Shown here: piece after piece, positions 49,101-60,597 of the stretch
Layout: every line of letters begins with the position of its first letter
Position numbering within the stretch: position 1 is the stretch's first letter
From: Siphlonurus alternatus
Lineage: Eukaryota > Arthropoda > Insecta > Ephemeroptera > Siphlonuridae
NCBI GenBank assembly: GCA_949825025.1
Contig: OX463783.1
Coordinates: 12,001,628-12,065,627 of the forward strand
Reading direction: 5' to 3'
Length of the DNA stretch: 64,000 nt
Made by a program: the position numbers and the translations under genes
The notes under the pieces: generated by a model
What the model was told of the DNA's origin: nothing
The model's input: only the letters and a program-made list of their open reading frames with translations
Database searches by the model: none

Positions 49101-51119
49101 CCCAATGTACGTTCATTGATTTGTAGACAAAACGATGGCAATTTGAAATTTTATAGGAAAGAATTTCCATATCTTTGATGTGAAGCTAATTTCGCCTCTT
49201 CAACAAAGGTGGCAAGAGAGCTGTCTAGCTAAAAATTACATATTAGGAGATGATTTTGTGCTATTTTTCTATCTAATTATTGCAATGTATGCACCGAACA
49301 TTCAATATTGAAAAAGAAAAGAAGAATATAGTAGAAATAAAAAAATAATAATATAATTAAATGTAATTGTTTCAATTAAAAATATTTAAATTAATGACAT
49401 TATATTTTAAAACGAGATATAGTAGAAATTTTTAACTTTTTAGGTAGCAAATATAACATTTTTATGTACTTTGAGTTGTTAAATATTACTGTGTATATTT
49501 TATAAAGAAAATTGCAATTCGTTTTGACTGAATCACAAAATAAAAAAAAACACTTCTTTGCATTCAACAACTTGAATTAAAAAGCAAAAGTACCGTTTAT
49601 ATTATTAGTATAATAATCACCTTACAAATTTTTTGCTCTAAAAGTTGAGTAATTATTCTCTTTTTAAATTCATGCTAATTTTTTTATTTGCATTGATTCT
49701 TAATTTATTTTTGTAACAGTAATTATGCAATAATACATTACATCAAATACTATACTGTATTTTATATGTAATATTATACCGTTATAACTTTAAGGTTAAT
49801 GTATTGCTTAAGGGGTCTGAAAGAAAATTATATAACATGTACATAGTATAGATTGATGAAAATATGCTAATTTTAAAGTAATTAGTATACTTAATTGAGT
49901 CTAATAATTTTCTAAAGTAATTGTTTATTTACTATTTATATTATTCTATGTTCATAATCATGGTTACCAAATTAGCAAGATAGTTCTAATTTCTTTTTAG
50001 TATTGGCTATACTTAGCTTATATATCATATGACCAAAAACAAGACTGTATACATACCTTGTTTAATTTACAAAAAAAAAATTACATCATGTTTTTTAAGT
50101 AATTAGTTTTTAAATTAAGTCAAATGAATTTTGGCGCCAATGAATACGTGCTAGTATATGATGTGTTTATTTTACTACTTTGTTATGTTAATATGTACTC
50201 TTTTAATTTTTATATTAATTATTTTTTTCATCCTAACCAAATATAGAAAAAAATTATAATGATATGCATGTCACTATAGGGGTATTTAAAAATAATTACA
50301 AGATTAATTATTTAAAAATATATTAATTTACACATAATATTCTTTTTATAAGGTAAATATTAATTTAAATTCTGTGTTAAGAAAATTTCTAACTGTATAT
50401 TTTCTAATTTAATTATAAATTCAAATATATATATTTTTTTTATATCAAAGACAAATTGAATAATTATCTTCACATTTCGTGAGTTGGTTAAAAATATGTA
50501 TTTTAAAAGTTTCTTTCAGTTTGAAATTTGTAATTAAGAAAAACAAAATAATATTAATAATGACCAATGTGCAAATTAAATGGTGTGTTTCGAGAATTTG
50601 TGGTCACAAAAAAATTGAGACGCAGTGATGAATACTACAGCATAGACTTATGGAGAGAGGTGGTCACATTAAGCATGTGAGAGAGCACCAAAGAAGAAGA
50701 CACACATGCTCTGTCCCATGATTGAAAATTTTCAAGGGGGGGGGGTACCCTAAATCAACAACCTGTAAACACATTTTTATTGAAGTTATTGTCTATTTTT
50801 TGCAGATTTTTTTTTAATCTTCTAATATCTTTAAAATTGTACTGCAAAACACTATGACGTCATAGTCATGCAAATATTTAACACGCAAGCATAAGGAAAT
50901 ACTAAAACGTCACAGTGTCTTTCCCCTTGATTTTGATGGTGTTATAGGGTTTAAAATTATGTGAAAATTTTGACAATTTGAGATGCAATAAAATAAATTC
51001 ATGCATGCGTCCGTAGGCCATTCCCCTTCGCCTTCAATTATACAAACAAATGCGCTGATGAGCACAGTAAAAACAAAATATTATAAACCATTTAGATTAT
51101 AAGCTGTCAATTGAAGTGA
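49101..51119. other. A+T-rich intergenic sequence
   Basis: Notable only for a G-run before a KpnI-like string (GGGGGGGGTACCC near 50741) and a 14-bp CRE palindrome next to an octamer (50852-50875). No gene recognised. Confidence 0.4.
50852..50875. promoter_or_regulatory. CRE palindrome followed by an octamer
   Basis: CTATGACGTCATAG is a 14-bp perfect palindrome containing TGACGTCA, the bZIP (CREB/ATF) consensus. ATGCAAAT, the POU octamer, follows at 50868-50875. It lies outside any foldback element. Binding is inferred from motif only. Confidence 0.3.
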
Positions 51120-51440
51120 AATGGAGTATTGTCCTCAATTTTTTTATTGCAGAAATGGGTAGAGCGTGCAAAGTTATGCTACCCTGATTTTTTTTCAGAA
51201 TTTTTAGAGCCCGGGAAGTATTTTTAAAAAATTATTGAAAGTCCTTTTTGTGACGTCACGCGGCGACAAGTCCTATCTTTTTCTTAAGGAGCGGCGTCTC
51301 GTGACGTCACAAAAAGAACTTTCAATAATTTTTTAAAAATAGTTCCCGGGCTCTAAAAAATCGGAAAAAAATAAGGGTAGCATAACTTTGCACCCTCTAT
51401 CCATTTCTGCAATAAAAAAAATTGAGGACAATACTCCATT
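51120..51440. mobile_element. Modular foldback element, type C ends, complete (321 bp)
   Basis: Best-preserved copy: AATGGAGTATTGTCCTCAAT to ATTGAGGACAATACTCCATT, with arms pairing almost throughout. Core TGACGTCACGCGGCGACAAG / GGCGTCTCGTGACGTCAC around TTTTTCTTAAGGA. Both CRE palindromes are intact (51251, 51302). No open frame. Confidence 0.92.
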
Positions 51441-51933
51441 AGAGAATTCGTATTTGGTTTTCGTATTTTTCGTAATCATTTTAATTTGATGAAATTATAT
51501 GCAATTAATTTTTAAAGAATTATTTTTTAAAAAGATACACATTTAATTTAAGAACAAACTTATTAAATTTTATGTAATCGATTTTCGTTTGTAAGATAAT
51601 TAAGTTTTTAAAAAAGTATAACTTACAAAAAAATTTACAAATATATTTTTTTCTTCATAGATTTCAATTATTATAAAATACCAATATAAAAGTTAATTTA
51701 ATATAAGATAGCAGCTGGTGCAACTGACAGAACATGAAACGAACGATATTTTTCTATAATATGTTTTATATTTTTATTGTTATTATTATATATATTTAAA
51801 GTCACGCATATAAAAACTTATTTCATATTTTATATATTTTACTTTTTTTATTCGTCTTTAGCTTATTGTCTGTAAAAACTCATTTCTTTTTGGGCCTTGT
51901 TTTACATGTAGGGAACTGCCGTGGGAAATAATG

Positions 51934-52068
<135 letters not shown>

Positions 52069-52742
52069 AAGACAGCATTGATTTCACATCCGTACTGGTC
52101 TCAGCATCGAACTAAAAAGATACAATGTGATACATCACACAAAAATAAATAATAAAAATACAATAATATAATATTTATATCATGCTATTAATATCATAAT
52201 ATTTTTATATTCATTTTACTAAAAAATATTAGGGTACGTAGAAAAAATATATGAGAAAGTTGTATGCCATTTTTTTTAAATATTCAAATAAATGAATCAT
52301 TATAAACTATACAATACAGTTCATAATTTAATTATTTTCTAATGATTTCCCCTTAAAAATTTCAGCAAACCTTGATTGACTCTATGAATCGTACAAATAC
52401 ATTTCATGTCAGTGAAATTTTATCATATGAGCATGAGTGAACAGCTATTATAATAGTCCAGCATATAGAGATTGGGACATGGTGATTTTTGCAGCAAGAT
52501 TTTATAGTGTACCAATGTACCACGATATTAAAGCTCTCTGGTGTTTTCCATTATTTTGACTTTTAAATATAACATTGAACATTGTTTGAATGACTACATG
52601 CTGTAGATAGTTTTATTTTCACCTAAAATTTCAAAACAGCATATCTTTTTCTCATCAGATACAGAAAACTATATGATGGCAATGGTCAACATGTATATTG
52701 TATTAAGATGTACACTCCTTGCCTCTGAAACTTTCCCTTGTC

Positions 52743-53074
52743 AATGGACAACATACATGAAAAAATTTTATTGCAGAAATGAATAGATGGTACCAAATTA
52801 TGCTACTCTGAATTTTTTCAGATTTTTTTGAAACCCGGAACTATTTTTAAATAATTATTGAAAGTCCTGTGATTTCAGTTGGCACCCCTGCAGCCTTAAT
52901 AAAAAGGATAGAGACTGGACGCCTATTGACGCCTCCAGGGGGCGTGGCCGCACTTTCAATAATTATTTAAAAATAGTTCTGGGTTTCAAAAAAATCTAAA
53001 AGAATTCAGAGTAGCATAATTTGGTACCCTCTATTCATTTCTGCAATAAAAAATTTTCATGTAGGTTGTCCATT
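52743..53074. mobile_element. Modular foldback element, type B ends, divergent loop, copy 3 (332 bp)
   Basis: Ends AATGGACAACATACATGA and CATGTAGGTTGTCCATT. The arms match the copy at 28771, but the centre (GTTGGCACCCCTGCAGCC to GCCTCCAGGGGGCGTGGCCG) is the reverse complement of that at 47336. The TGACGTCA motifs are absent from this loop type. Confidence 0.85.
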
Positions 53075-54804
53075 AAGAGACATTACCTCTTCGAACAATA
53101 CCGTACATTATAATCGATTCATGATAAACCATCTGTACAAGTGACATAAGTAAAATAATCGATTATTACCTTATTGTGTATTTAAAAAACATACCTAGCG
53201 ACGCTGTTGCCATCTTTTGGCAAGGAATGTTTTGAGTGACGTCGACTGTATAGTAAGAATAATTGAAATTGGTGATTCTACTTTAACATAAAAATTGATA
53301 AATTTTACAATTTATCATATTAAATATATAAATTGGACAGTAGTAAAAAAAAAAGGCAGCAAGTTTTTGAAAAATGCGAGTAGAAATATTCGTGGTTTTC
53401 AGATTCATTTCTTACGTTGACATTTTATATTCCATCTGAGGCACGTTTTCATTTTTCTTGTCACTAACCCACTATAATTTAAATGTTGAAAATTCTATAT
53501 TAACATTTAATATTATATAAATATGAACCTTATTTACATAGAATTTATATTATAATGATTATATCTTAGTACGGTACAGAGCAGCAGTGACAAATGAAAA
53601 GCACAGGACAAAACGTTGAGTCTTCTCACACTGTGCGATTTGTTGAGAGATTTGTCATGCAACTTATATTATAAAATAGCAAACATTCACAAAAAAAAAA
53701 AAAAAAAAAAAGAATAAAAGACTTATGTCATTCTTATATGTGTGAAGTTTTACTTATGAATTTTTATAGAAATAAAATAGTATATTACTCAAGTTTTCCA
53801 TTTTTATATGAAATATTGTATACTTACTAAAAAATTGTATTTTTAGAGACAAAATTACAAGCTATTTATGTATTAAATTGCATGCAAATTAAGATTCAAT
53901 TAAATTTTATTTTATTTAAAAATAAAATACAAATATTTTCATAAAATATTGATTAATTTCTCTCATTACTGCTTAAAATATTAATTATTTAACCTAACCT
54001 TGATTATTCGTAATGTACACCTCTGGACAGCACAAACGTTATCCCTATTGTGTTCAATGCTCTTCTTACACATTTGTTCATGACAAATTTTTTCGTACCT
54101 GACTTAGTTTCCTCGTAAAAAAATAAAGCTAATTTAATCGGAATTTAAAGTTCAAAAGTCACTCAAGGTCACCCTATGAAAAAAAATTTTGGGGGTACCG
54201 CCGCCAAATATGACCAAAAAGGGGTTCTGTACCAGTACTGAAAATTTCAGGATTGTATCTTTAATAGCCCGTTTTTTGCAGTTGGTTTCTTAGCTATTAT
54301 ACCTCTTTTTCAATTCGTGCCCTTCTTATATTATATATAAACTGATGGTCTTTTTGCAGGCAAATTCAAATTAAAGAAAAAGTTACACGTATGTGATAAT
54401 ATTATATTAAAAGTTTTCAGTGTGATTGCAAAAATTTAATGGTGCTCATTTTAACTCCTTACTACACGTTACAATATTTTTAAGTACTCTTATATATAGA
54501 ATGAGTCATAGCGCAATGCCGACACCAGCATGATAGCAAGCGGCGTATTGTCTGTTCCTTACAAATTGAATTGCAAGCCGAGATTGCTGCTGCTGTATTG
54601 TAATCACAATTATAATTGCGTTAAAAATGCTTGTGGTTATCTTTAATGCAATAGTAATCTATTTTGAAACTTATTTTAAAAGAGAAATTAAATTTCATTG
54701 TTCATCTTTTTTATTGTAATTAATTGATAATTTAGCTCTTTGAATAAAATAAATTTAGATGGGAACTAATTTTAATAAAAAATACATTATTCGCAATATA
54801 GGCA
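53075..54804. other. A+T-rich intergenic sequence with unplaced mixed blocks
   Basis: A 21-base poly(A) lies at 53691-53711. The dispersed TACACCTCTGGACAGCACAA motif starts at 54016. Mixed blocks at 54100-54330 and 54510-54600 may be old transposon remnants but match no other part of the window. Confidence 0.4.
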
Positions 54805-54807
54805 TTA

Positions 54808-55026
54808 AGGCGGATTCACATGGCGATTTCCAGCCTGCGACGCAAAGCGAATAATGCGCACTTGCTGTAACATCCATTGGCGGCCATATTTGGCGATTAG
54901 AAAAAAGAGCATCGTAATTTAACGCGATATTCGCCGCCGCAATGGTGAATTCGCTTTCGCATTGGATTTCACAGCTTGTGTGACAAAATCGCGTCACATC
55001 GACGTTGTCGCCATCTGAATCCGCCT
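54808..55026 (-). mobile_element. PIF/Harbinger-like MITE, copy 2 (219 bp), TTA duplication, reverse orientation
   Basis: AGGCGGATTCACATGGCGAT to TCGCCATCTGAATCCGCCT, flanked by TTA at 54805-54807 and 55027-55029. The interior is the reverse complement of the copies at 44598 and 56355 (GCGCACTTGCTGTAACATCC). Confidence 0.88.
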
Positions 55027-55048
55027 TTAACCAGATATAACTATGCAC

Positions 55049-55117
55049 GTTTCTCCACTAACCGCGGTTAGTGTCATTGGGTTGGTACTTATTAACCGTG
55101 GTTGTAAAGAGAAATCT
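55049..55117. repeat. Short foldback with CTAACCGCGGTTAG
   Basis: TTTCTCCACTAACCGCGGTTA opposes TAACCGTGGTTGTAAAGAGAAA. The perfect palindrome at 55058-55071 also occurs at 5111-5124. Probably an old MITE end; it lies about 20 bp after a Harbinger-like MITE. Confidence 0.4.
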
Positions 55118-55704
55118 CCTTGGTGACTATAATTTAGTTATATTTTCAAATTATTTTGTAAGGTAATTTATTGCAAATCTAAAGTTGTTGGGAGCAACTC
55201 CATTGCAACAAATCAAACAGGAGTAACGTGCGTTTGAGAGCTCCCGAAATATACTTGAGACAATAAACTTCAAAACCGGATAACTTACATAAATGCAAGT
55301 TACAATAAATATTGCTATTACAGAGCCCTGAAATTCATGTTAATTTTATTTTTATCTGGAAGTATAGAATTTTGTATTTTATTGACTTCACATGTTAATC
55401 ATGTATCCATGCAAATTAATTTTCATTGCAAAGACCATACAAGATTCTAATTATAAGTTCGCACTTTTCTAAAAAAACGATGAAATTTATACTGTTACCT
55501 AATTAATTTAAATATTAATTAATTATTTTCTGTAATTAAAGTAATGGATTTAAAATTATTATGTTCTCTTATACGATATTCTATATACTAGTGTAAAAAA
55601 AGCTATCTAATATCTGCATATAATTTTATATAAAAAAAGGTAAAGGAATATAAAGGAAGGAAATGGAAAATATAATATATTCATCTAAACAAAATGAGAT
55701 AATG

Positions 55705-55747
55705 TGACGTCATAGTTTCAATATATAAGGTTTATTGCCATGGCAAC
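55705..55747. promoter_or_regulatory. CRE and perfect RFX X-box cluster
   Basis: TGACGTCA at 55705-55712 is followed at 55734-55747 by ATTGCCATGGCAAC, which fits the X-box consensus RYYNYY-N(1-3)-RRNRAC exactly. The block then has a C-run and CT-run (55759-55781) and a G-rich string (55847-55877). Not inside a recognised transposon. Regulatory use is inferred. Confidence 0.35.
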
Positions 55748-56000
55748 CTAATATAAACTCCCCCCCCCCCTCTCTCTCTCTAGATGTAGTCTAAGGAACC
55801 TACTAGAGAAGAAGCCCATAACATCACATTTCTATATACAACATTTCGGGGGTTGGGGGAGTAAAGGTGGGGGGTGGAGAGAATCTCATATACATAACAA
55901 GTAAGGTGTCGGTGTCAGTTAGAATGAAATGAAAACAAAAATAAAATCCATGCAGAAAAGGTTTTTATATAAGCTGGTAATGCTCATATAATTTATAATA

Positions 56001-56180
56001 GTACTGGGCACTTCGACGTTCTAGTGGGTCGTGAGTTCGATTCTAGGCAATGCTATAAAGATTTTTTTATGAAAAGTGGTTAGTAAAGAAAAAAAAATCA
56101 CAATTTTTGACAAATTTAACTGAAGTTTCCATGGTTTCCTCAGTTACAGCTAGGAAAATGCTGGGATTAATTGCTAATTA
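56001..56180 (+). repeat. tRNA-derived SINE, copy 3
   Basis: B box GAGTTCGATTC at 56033-56043 in the context GGGTCGTGAGTTCGATTC matches the head at 8495. The core GAAGTTTCCATGGTTTCCTC and TAGGAAAATGCTGGGAT (56122-56168) matches all three copies. The tail is poorly defined. Confidence 0.7.
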
Positions 56181-56354
56181 AAGTCATAAGAATAGACCTC
56201 AATATTAAGCAACGCTAGGTCTGGTTTATACGAATTGCTGGAAAGTTAAAAAGATAGCCAGTACCCTAGCTGTATGATCGGGTTCAAAGAATATAAAAAA
56301 ACTCACGATAAAAACTTAGCATGGATGGTAAATGGTGTTTGTTAAATAATGTTA

Positions 56355-56559
56355 AGGTGGATTTTCATGGGCGGCAACGGCGATGCGATTTTGACGTAAG
56401 CTGTAAAATCCTATGCGGCGAGTTTATTCGCCGAATATCGCGTTAATTACGATGCTCTTTTTCTTTTAATTGTAAAATATGGCCGCCATTGGATGTTACA
56501 GCAAGTGCGCATTATTCGCGTCGCGTCGCAGGCTGGAAATCGCTCATGAAAATCCACCT
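56355..56559 (+). mobile_element. PIF/Harbinger-like MITE, copy 3 (205 bp), TTA duplication
   Basis: AGGTGGATTTTCATGG to CATGAAAATCCACCT, flanked by TTA at 56352-56354 and 56560-56562. The interior (CGCGTTAATTACGATGCTCT) matches copy 1 directly. Confidence 0.88.
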
Positions 56560-56562
56560 TTA

Positions 56563-57693
56563 TACATTTTTATTATTATTATTTTTTTTTCATGTTCTCC
56601 GTTTTTATGTATTGTTTGATTATAAAATTTGGATAGTTATGAAATTGGTATTGTAATTTCCCTAAATTAACATTAATTTTAATAATATTAATTTGAAAAT
56701 ATTTTACAAATATTCATAAATTTATAGTCTAATTGGAGTCATAATTCAACATAAAATATATTTATTACAATAAACAATATTAAACATCACGATATTTTTT
56801 GTAACAATTATGTTCCTATATTTATATATAAAAAGAAAATCAATGAAACAAGCTGAGAATTTATTTAAATTATATATTTTCTATGCCAATACATGTTTTA
56901 TATAATAATGGAAAAATAATAATAAAAGATGAAAGAGTGTGTGGGTGATACGTTTGATACATTTTTAGCTTGAGGCAAATGATACTTCAAATTGACGCTA
57001 CAAAAAGAAAAACGTAATTACTGTAATTGTAAGATAATTTGCATGGTACCTTACGGATATGAAATAACTCTACAATATAAAACCAGATTGAGAAATACCC
57101 TTTGGCACTATAACAATCATCAATAAAGTACAACATTATATTTTTTTAAATATATAAAAATTATAATTTTAGCTTTTTTTTTATATTTTAAATTATATAT
57201 AATAAGTACCCTTTTGTATTTTATATAAATCAAAATGAGTTTATAAAATTATTGTTTTAATAATTATTATATATTTTTTATAATATGAAAATGTTTTTTA
57301 AAGAAATATTGCATTATTTTTTATAATAGAAGTATGAAAATTGGTCAATGATTTGTCCCTATAATTATGAAATATTCAAAAAAAAAATTAATTTTTAAGT
57401 TACAGCATTGGGTACAGAATTAGTTATGGTTGCTACACAATATGGCATACATAAATTCATTAATTATTATGAAGAAAAGGCATAAATGCAGAGGAGCAAG
57501 ATGGATTTAAATGAGAAATGTGGAGATAATCAGAAAGCTAATTTACACAATTTTTTTAGGACAAAAAATATATGAAGTTCAATCTCGTAATATGAAGCTA
57601 AAATGAATGCATGCTAAAAGCATTGAATACCTGATTTTTACGTATATAGATAAAAAAGTTTATAGTTATCAAAAAGTGAAAGGTTAATTAGTA
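56563..57693. other. A+T-rich intergenic sequence
   Basis: No gene, repeat family or strong motif recognised. Confidence 0.4.
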
Positions 57694-57937
57694 TCACTCT
57701 TAAAAAAATTTGGCTGAATTTTGACATCTTATAATCAGTGTATTTTTAACGCCTTAAATCATGCTTTTTTCAGGTGTTTCGTTGCGTATTTTTAGTAGTC
57801 AGTATAAGCTATATACTGACAGAGTATATGCTGACTATTGAATATTGACTACGAAACACCTGAAAAATCATGATTTAAGGCGTTAAAAATATACTGATTA
57901 TAAGATGTCAAAATTCAGCCAAATTTTTTGAAGAGTG
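57694..57937. mobile_element. Near-perfect palindromic MITE, 244 bp, TA duplication
   Basis: CACTCTTAAAAAAATTTGG mirrors CCAAATTTTTTGAAGAGTG. Pairing continues through GCCTTAAATCATG / CATGATTTAAGGC and CAGGTGTTTCGT / ACGAAACACCTG, leaving a short centre near TATATACTGAC. TA occurs on both sides (57692-57693, 57938-57939). Confidence 0.85.
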
Positions 57938-59908
57938 TAAGTATACTCAACTTCATATCTTAACAAATCTTTTGATATTTTGATTTTACAAATCTAAATA
58001 TAATAAAATTTACTTAACAAAATAACAACAGAAATAGTTTTGATTATTTACGAATCACTAAATATGTAATTCTTTAAGAAAATCTAATAATACAATTTTT
58101 ATATTGTTAACCATTATTAAAGTATTAGTAAAAAGATTTTCTAACATTTATAAATTTTTTTGTCGTTCATTTCTTGTAAAAATTTTATTCTATGTAAAAA
58201 AATTAGTCGCAATCTTCAAAGTTGCAGCACTAAGCGTAAAGTGTAACGAAAATCATTAAATGTTGTTCGTTACGTTGCATAAAGCTTTGGTCATCCTTTA
58301 ATTAGTTAATGGTTACTCTTTTGTTATACAACAATAAGAATGCTCCAGTATACAAGAAAGAAAAGTAAGAATTAATATCGTAACAATGTAATAATAATTT
58401 TTTAAACTCTTTTTTTCAAAAATTTAATAATTTTTATAATATTTTTCTCTTTTTTCACTTATTTTTATTGTTTAAAAAAAAGTTTAAAAAGTTTTGTTAT
58501 ACTCAATTAGATAAGGTATAAATTAGCTTGTAAGGCATCAGTGGATTTAATTTTTGATTAATTGTTTAAAATAGAAACAAAGGAAAAGCTGGACATTATA
58601 GTAATGATAATGCAGTCTTATAAATTTACTGAAATAGAGCTTCAAAAATGGTTGCCTTTACATTTATTAAAATATTATCTGCAGAAAAAAATCAATCTCT
58701 AATAATTCAAGAACTGATGGTTTACATATAGCTGAATTGTTTTTTTGCTTAATTTCTTTAATTTTTATTTCACTAATTAATTTAGCATTTCCAAATTGTA
58801 TGCCTTTTTTTTCCCTAATTTTATAATAAGTTTGTTTTTAATACTTTAGCTATGTTAGCAAGATTTAATTAAATGCGTGTAATTTATATTTAAGATAATT
58901 AGATTATGTACTGAACTGACGAGAAAAAGTCAACAAAATCAAACAAGTCAGAAAATATAATAACAAAATAACATAACATTGGGTTGTCTCTATTCACTTA
59001 TTCAACAAATCTTGTATTTAAATTGTTTCAGAAATCACATATTAAATTATTAACATAATCGATTGTGCTGCCCTCTATTAGTGAGAAAATTTTCTCGAAG
59101 TGATAGTTAAATTAATTTCTTATAACCAATTAGATTTCTTGCAATGTAATGTTTTAACATTTATAATCGAATTATAAGAACATAAACAGTTCAAATTTTA
59201 TTCCAATTCTTTAAAAAACACCTGTCAATTTATTATTTATATTATTATAAAATATTTAATATATAAAATGATGAAAAAACAATATTAAATTATGAAAAAC
59301 CATTATATAATCAAGTGTCACTTAAAAGATATTATTTGCGATTGCTTTTATATAAAAAAAATAATACAAGTATTTTGTGATTACACTTTATTGAAATTAG
59401 CATATCTACCGGAAATAGCCGGAAATAGTCGGAAATTAATAATTTTTTAACATTTTAATGAAAATATTTCATTTATTATAAGTTTGAAGCATGTTAATAT
59501 TAAATTTCATTGACTAAATTTAATATTTTCAGCAACTTTCATTGTAAATTTTATATTAATTTAAGTATATAAATATGCCAGATGTTATACAAAGTAGAAC
59601 AAATAATAGCACCTTGGTGTGACTTTGGATGTAGTGGCGGCAAATATAAACAGATGTTGATTCTCATGTTGTAGAATACGTCAGTTTTGAGTCAAGTGTT
59701 TACATTATGACGAAGCAGTCATTAAAATTTAATCAGTAATCAGATGGTCATAAGCAAAAATTATTAGATTATATATAGTTGTCTGATTTTATCACATTTC
59801 ATGTTCATGTGTAAAGTGAAGGAAATCAACGTTGCTGCTAGGGTCATATTTATATGAGAAAGTGATAAAAATAGTTCTTGAGCTAATTTTTACTATTTTT
59901 TGCATTAG
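57938..59908. other. A+T-rich intergenic sequence
   Basis: Contains a tandem GGAAATAGCC-GGAAATAGTC string at 59410-59436 reminiscent of the CCGGAAGTAGCC MITE end, and a possible half-copy of the 33635 foldback at 59055-59110. No gene recognised. Confidence 0.4.
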
Positions 59909-60023
59909 GTACACTCATCGCCTTGGAAAATTTCTCGTTGCAGTCTTGTTAATCACCGAATAACACAGAGAATGGTGATTAATAAGGCTGCAAGTGGGAA
60001 ATTTTCCAAGGCGATGAGTGTGC
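59909..60023. mobile_element. Foldback MITE (GTACACTCATCGCC ends), copy 2
   Basis: GTACACTCATCGCCTTGGAA mirrors TTCCAAGGCGATGAGTGTGC. Inner GTTAATCACC pairs with GGTGATTAAT. Same family as 13312-13449. Confidence 0.8.
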
Positions 60024-60130
60024 ATCAGAGCTTTGGATTGATCGAAGTTTAAGCTCTCAGTCGATCTTATGGTATTTAAAATTTAGAATATCAAAACATG
60101 CATAACGTTTGAACGAACTATTTTTCTTAA

Positions 60131-60593
60131 AGGTGAACTGAAGGGATTGCTTTTTTTTTCCATTAGGGAACCTTATATTACCTATCCCATCCATCTGCAC
60201 TAATTTTTTCATGGCAGATACTTATTGTGCTGCTGTAGGACAATTAGTAAAAAAGTGAAGTTGTGACGTATTAGTGACGGTTGGTTGACTTAAAACTCGC
60301 CGCCGTGAAAAAACACACGAGCGACTGCGAGCGACCGCGGAAACTGCCGAGGGAGCGGCGATCGGCTCGCGATCGCCACTCTCTCGGCAGTTTCCGCGGT
60401 CGCTCGTGTGTTTTTTCACGGCGGCGAGTTTTAAGTCAACCAACCGTCGCTAATACGTCACAACTTCACTTTTTCACTAATTGTCCTACAGCAGCACAAT
60501 AAGTATCTGCCATGAAAAAATTAGTGCAGATGGATGGGATAGGTAATATAAGGTTCCCTAAAGGGAAAAAAAAGCAATCCCTTCAGTTCACCT
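60131..60593. mobile_element. 463-bp near-perfect palindrome with CpG-rich core, bounded by TTAA
   Basis: Arms AGGTGAACTGAAGGGATTGC and GCAATCCCTTCAGTTCACCT continue pairing to a centre near 60360 (GGCGATCGGCTCGCGATCGCC). The left arm has one extra 10-bp block (GACTGCGAGC). TTAA lies at 60127-60130 and 60594-60597. TTAA targets are used by piggyBac- and Kolobok-type transposases, but the palindrome makes boundary choice ambiguous. Identical peptides on both strands are mirror artefacts. Confidence 0.85.
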
Positions 60594-60597
60594 TTAA

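Noticed and set aside
54755..55048. 97-residue minus-strand open frame
   Set aside because: It lies almost entirely inside a Harbinger-like MITE whose sequence recurs at 44598 and 56355 without a conserved frame.
60222..60502. Two open frames on opposite strands with nearly the same N- and C-terminal peptides
   Set aside because: The identity follows from the palindrome; both strands of a mirror repeat read the same. No known domain.
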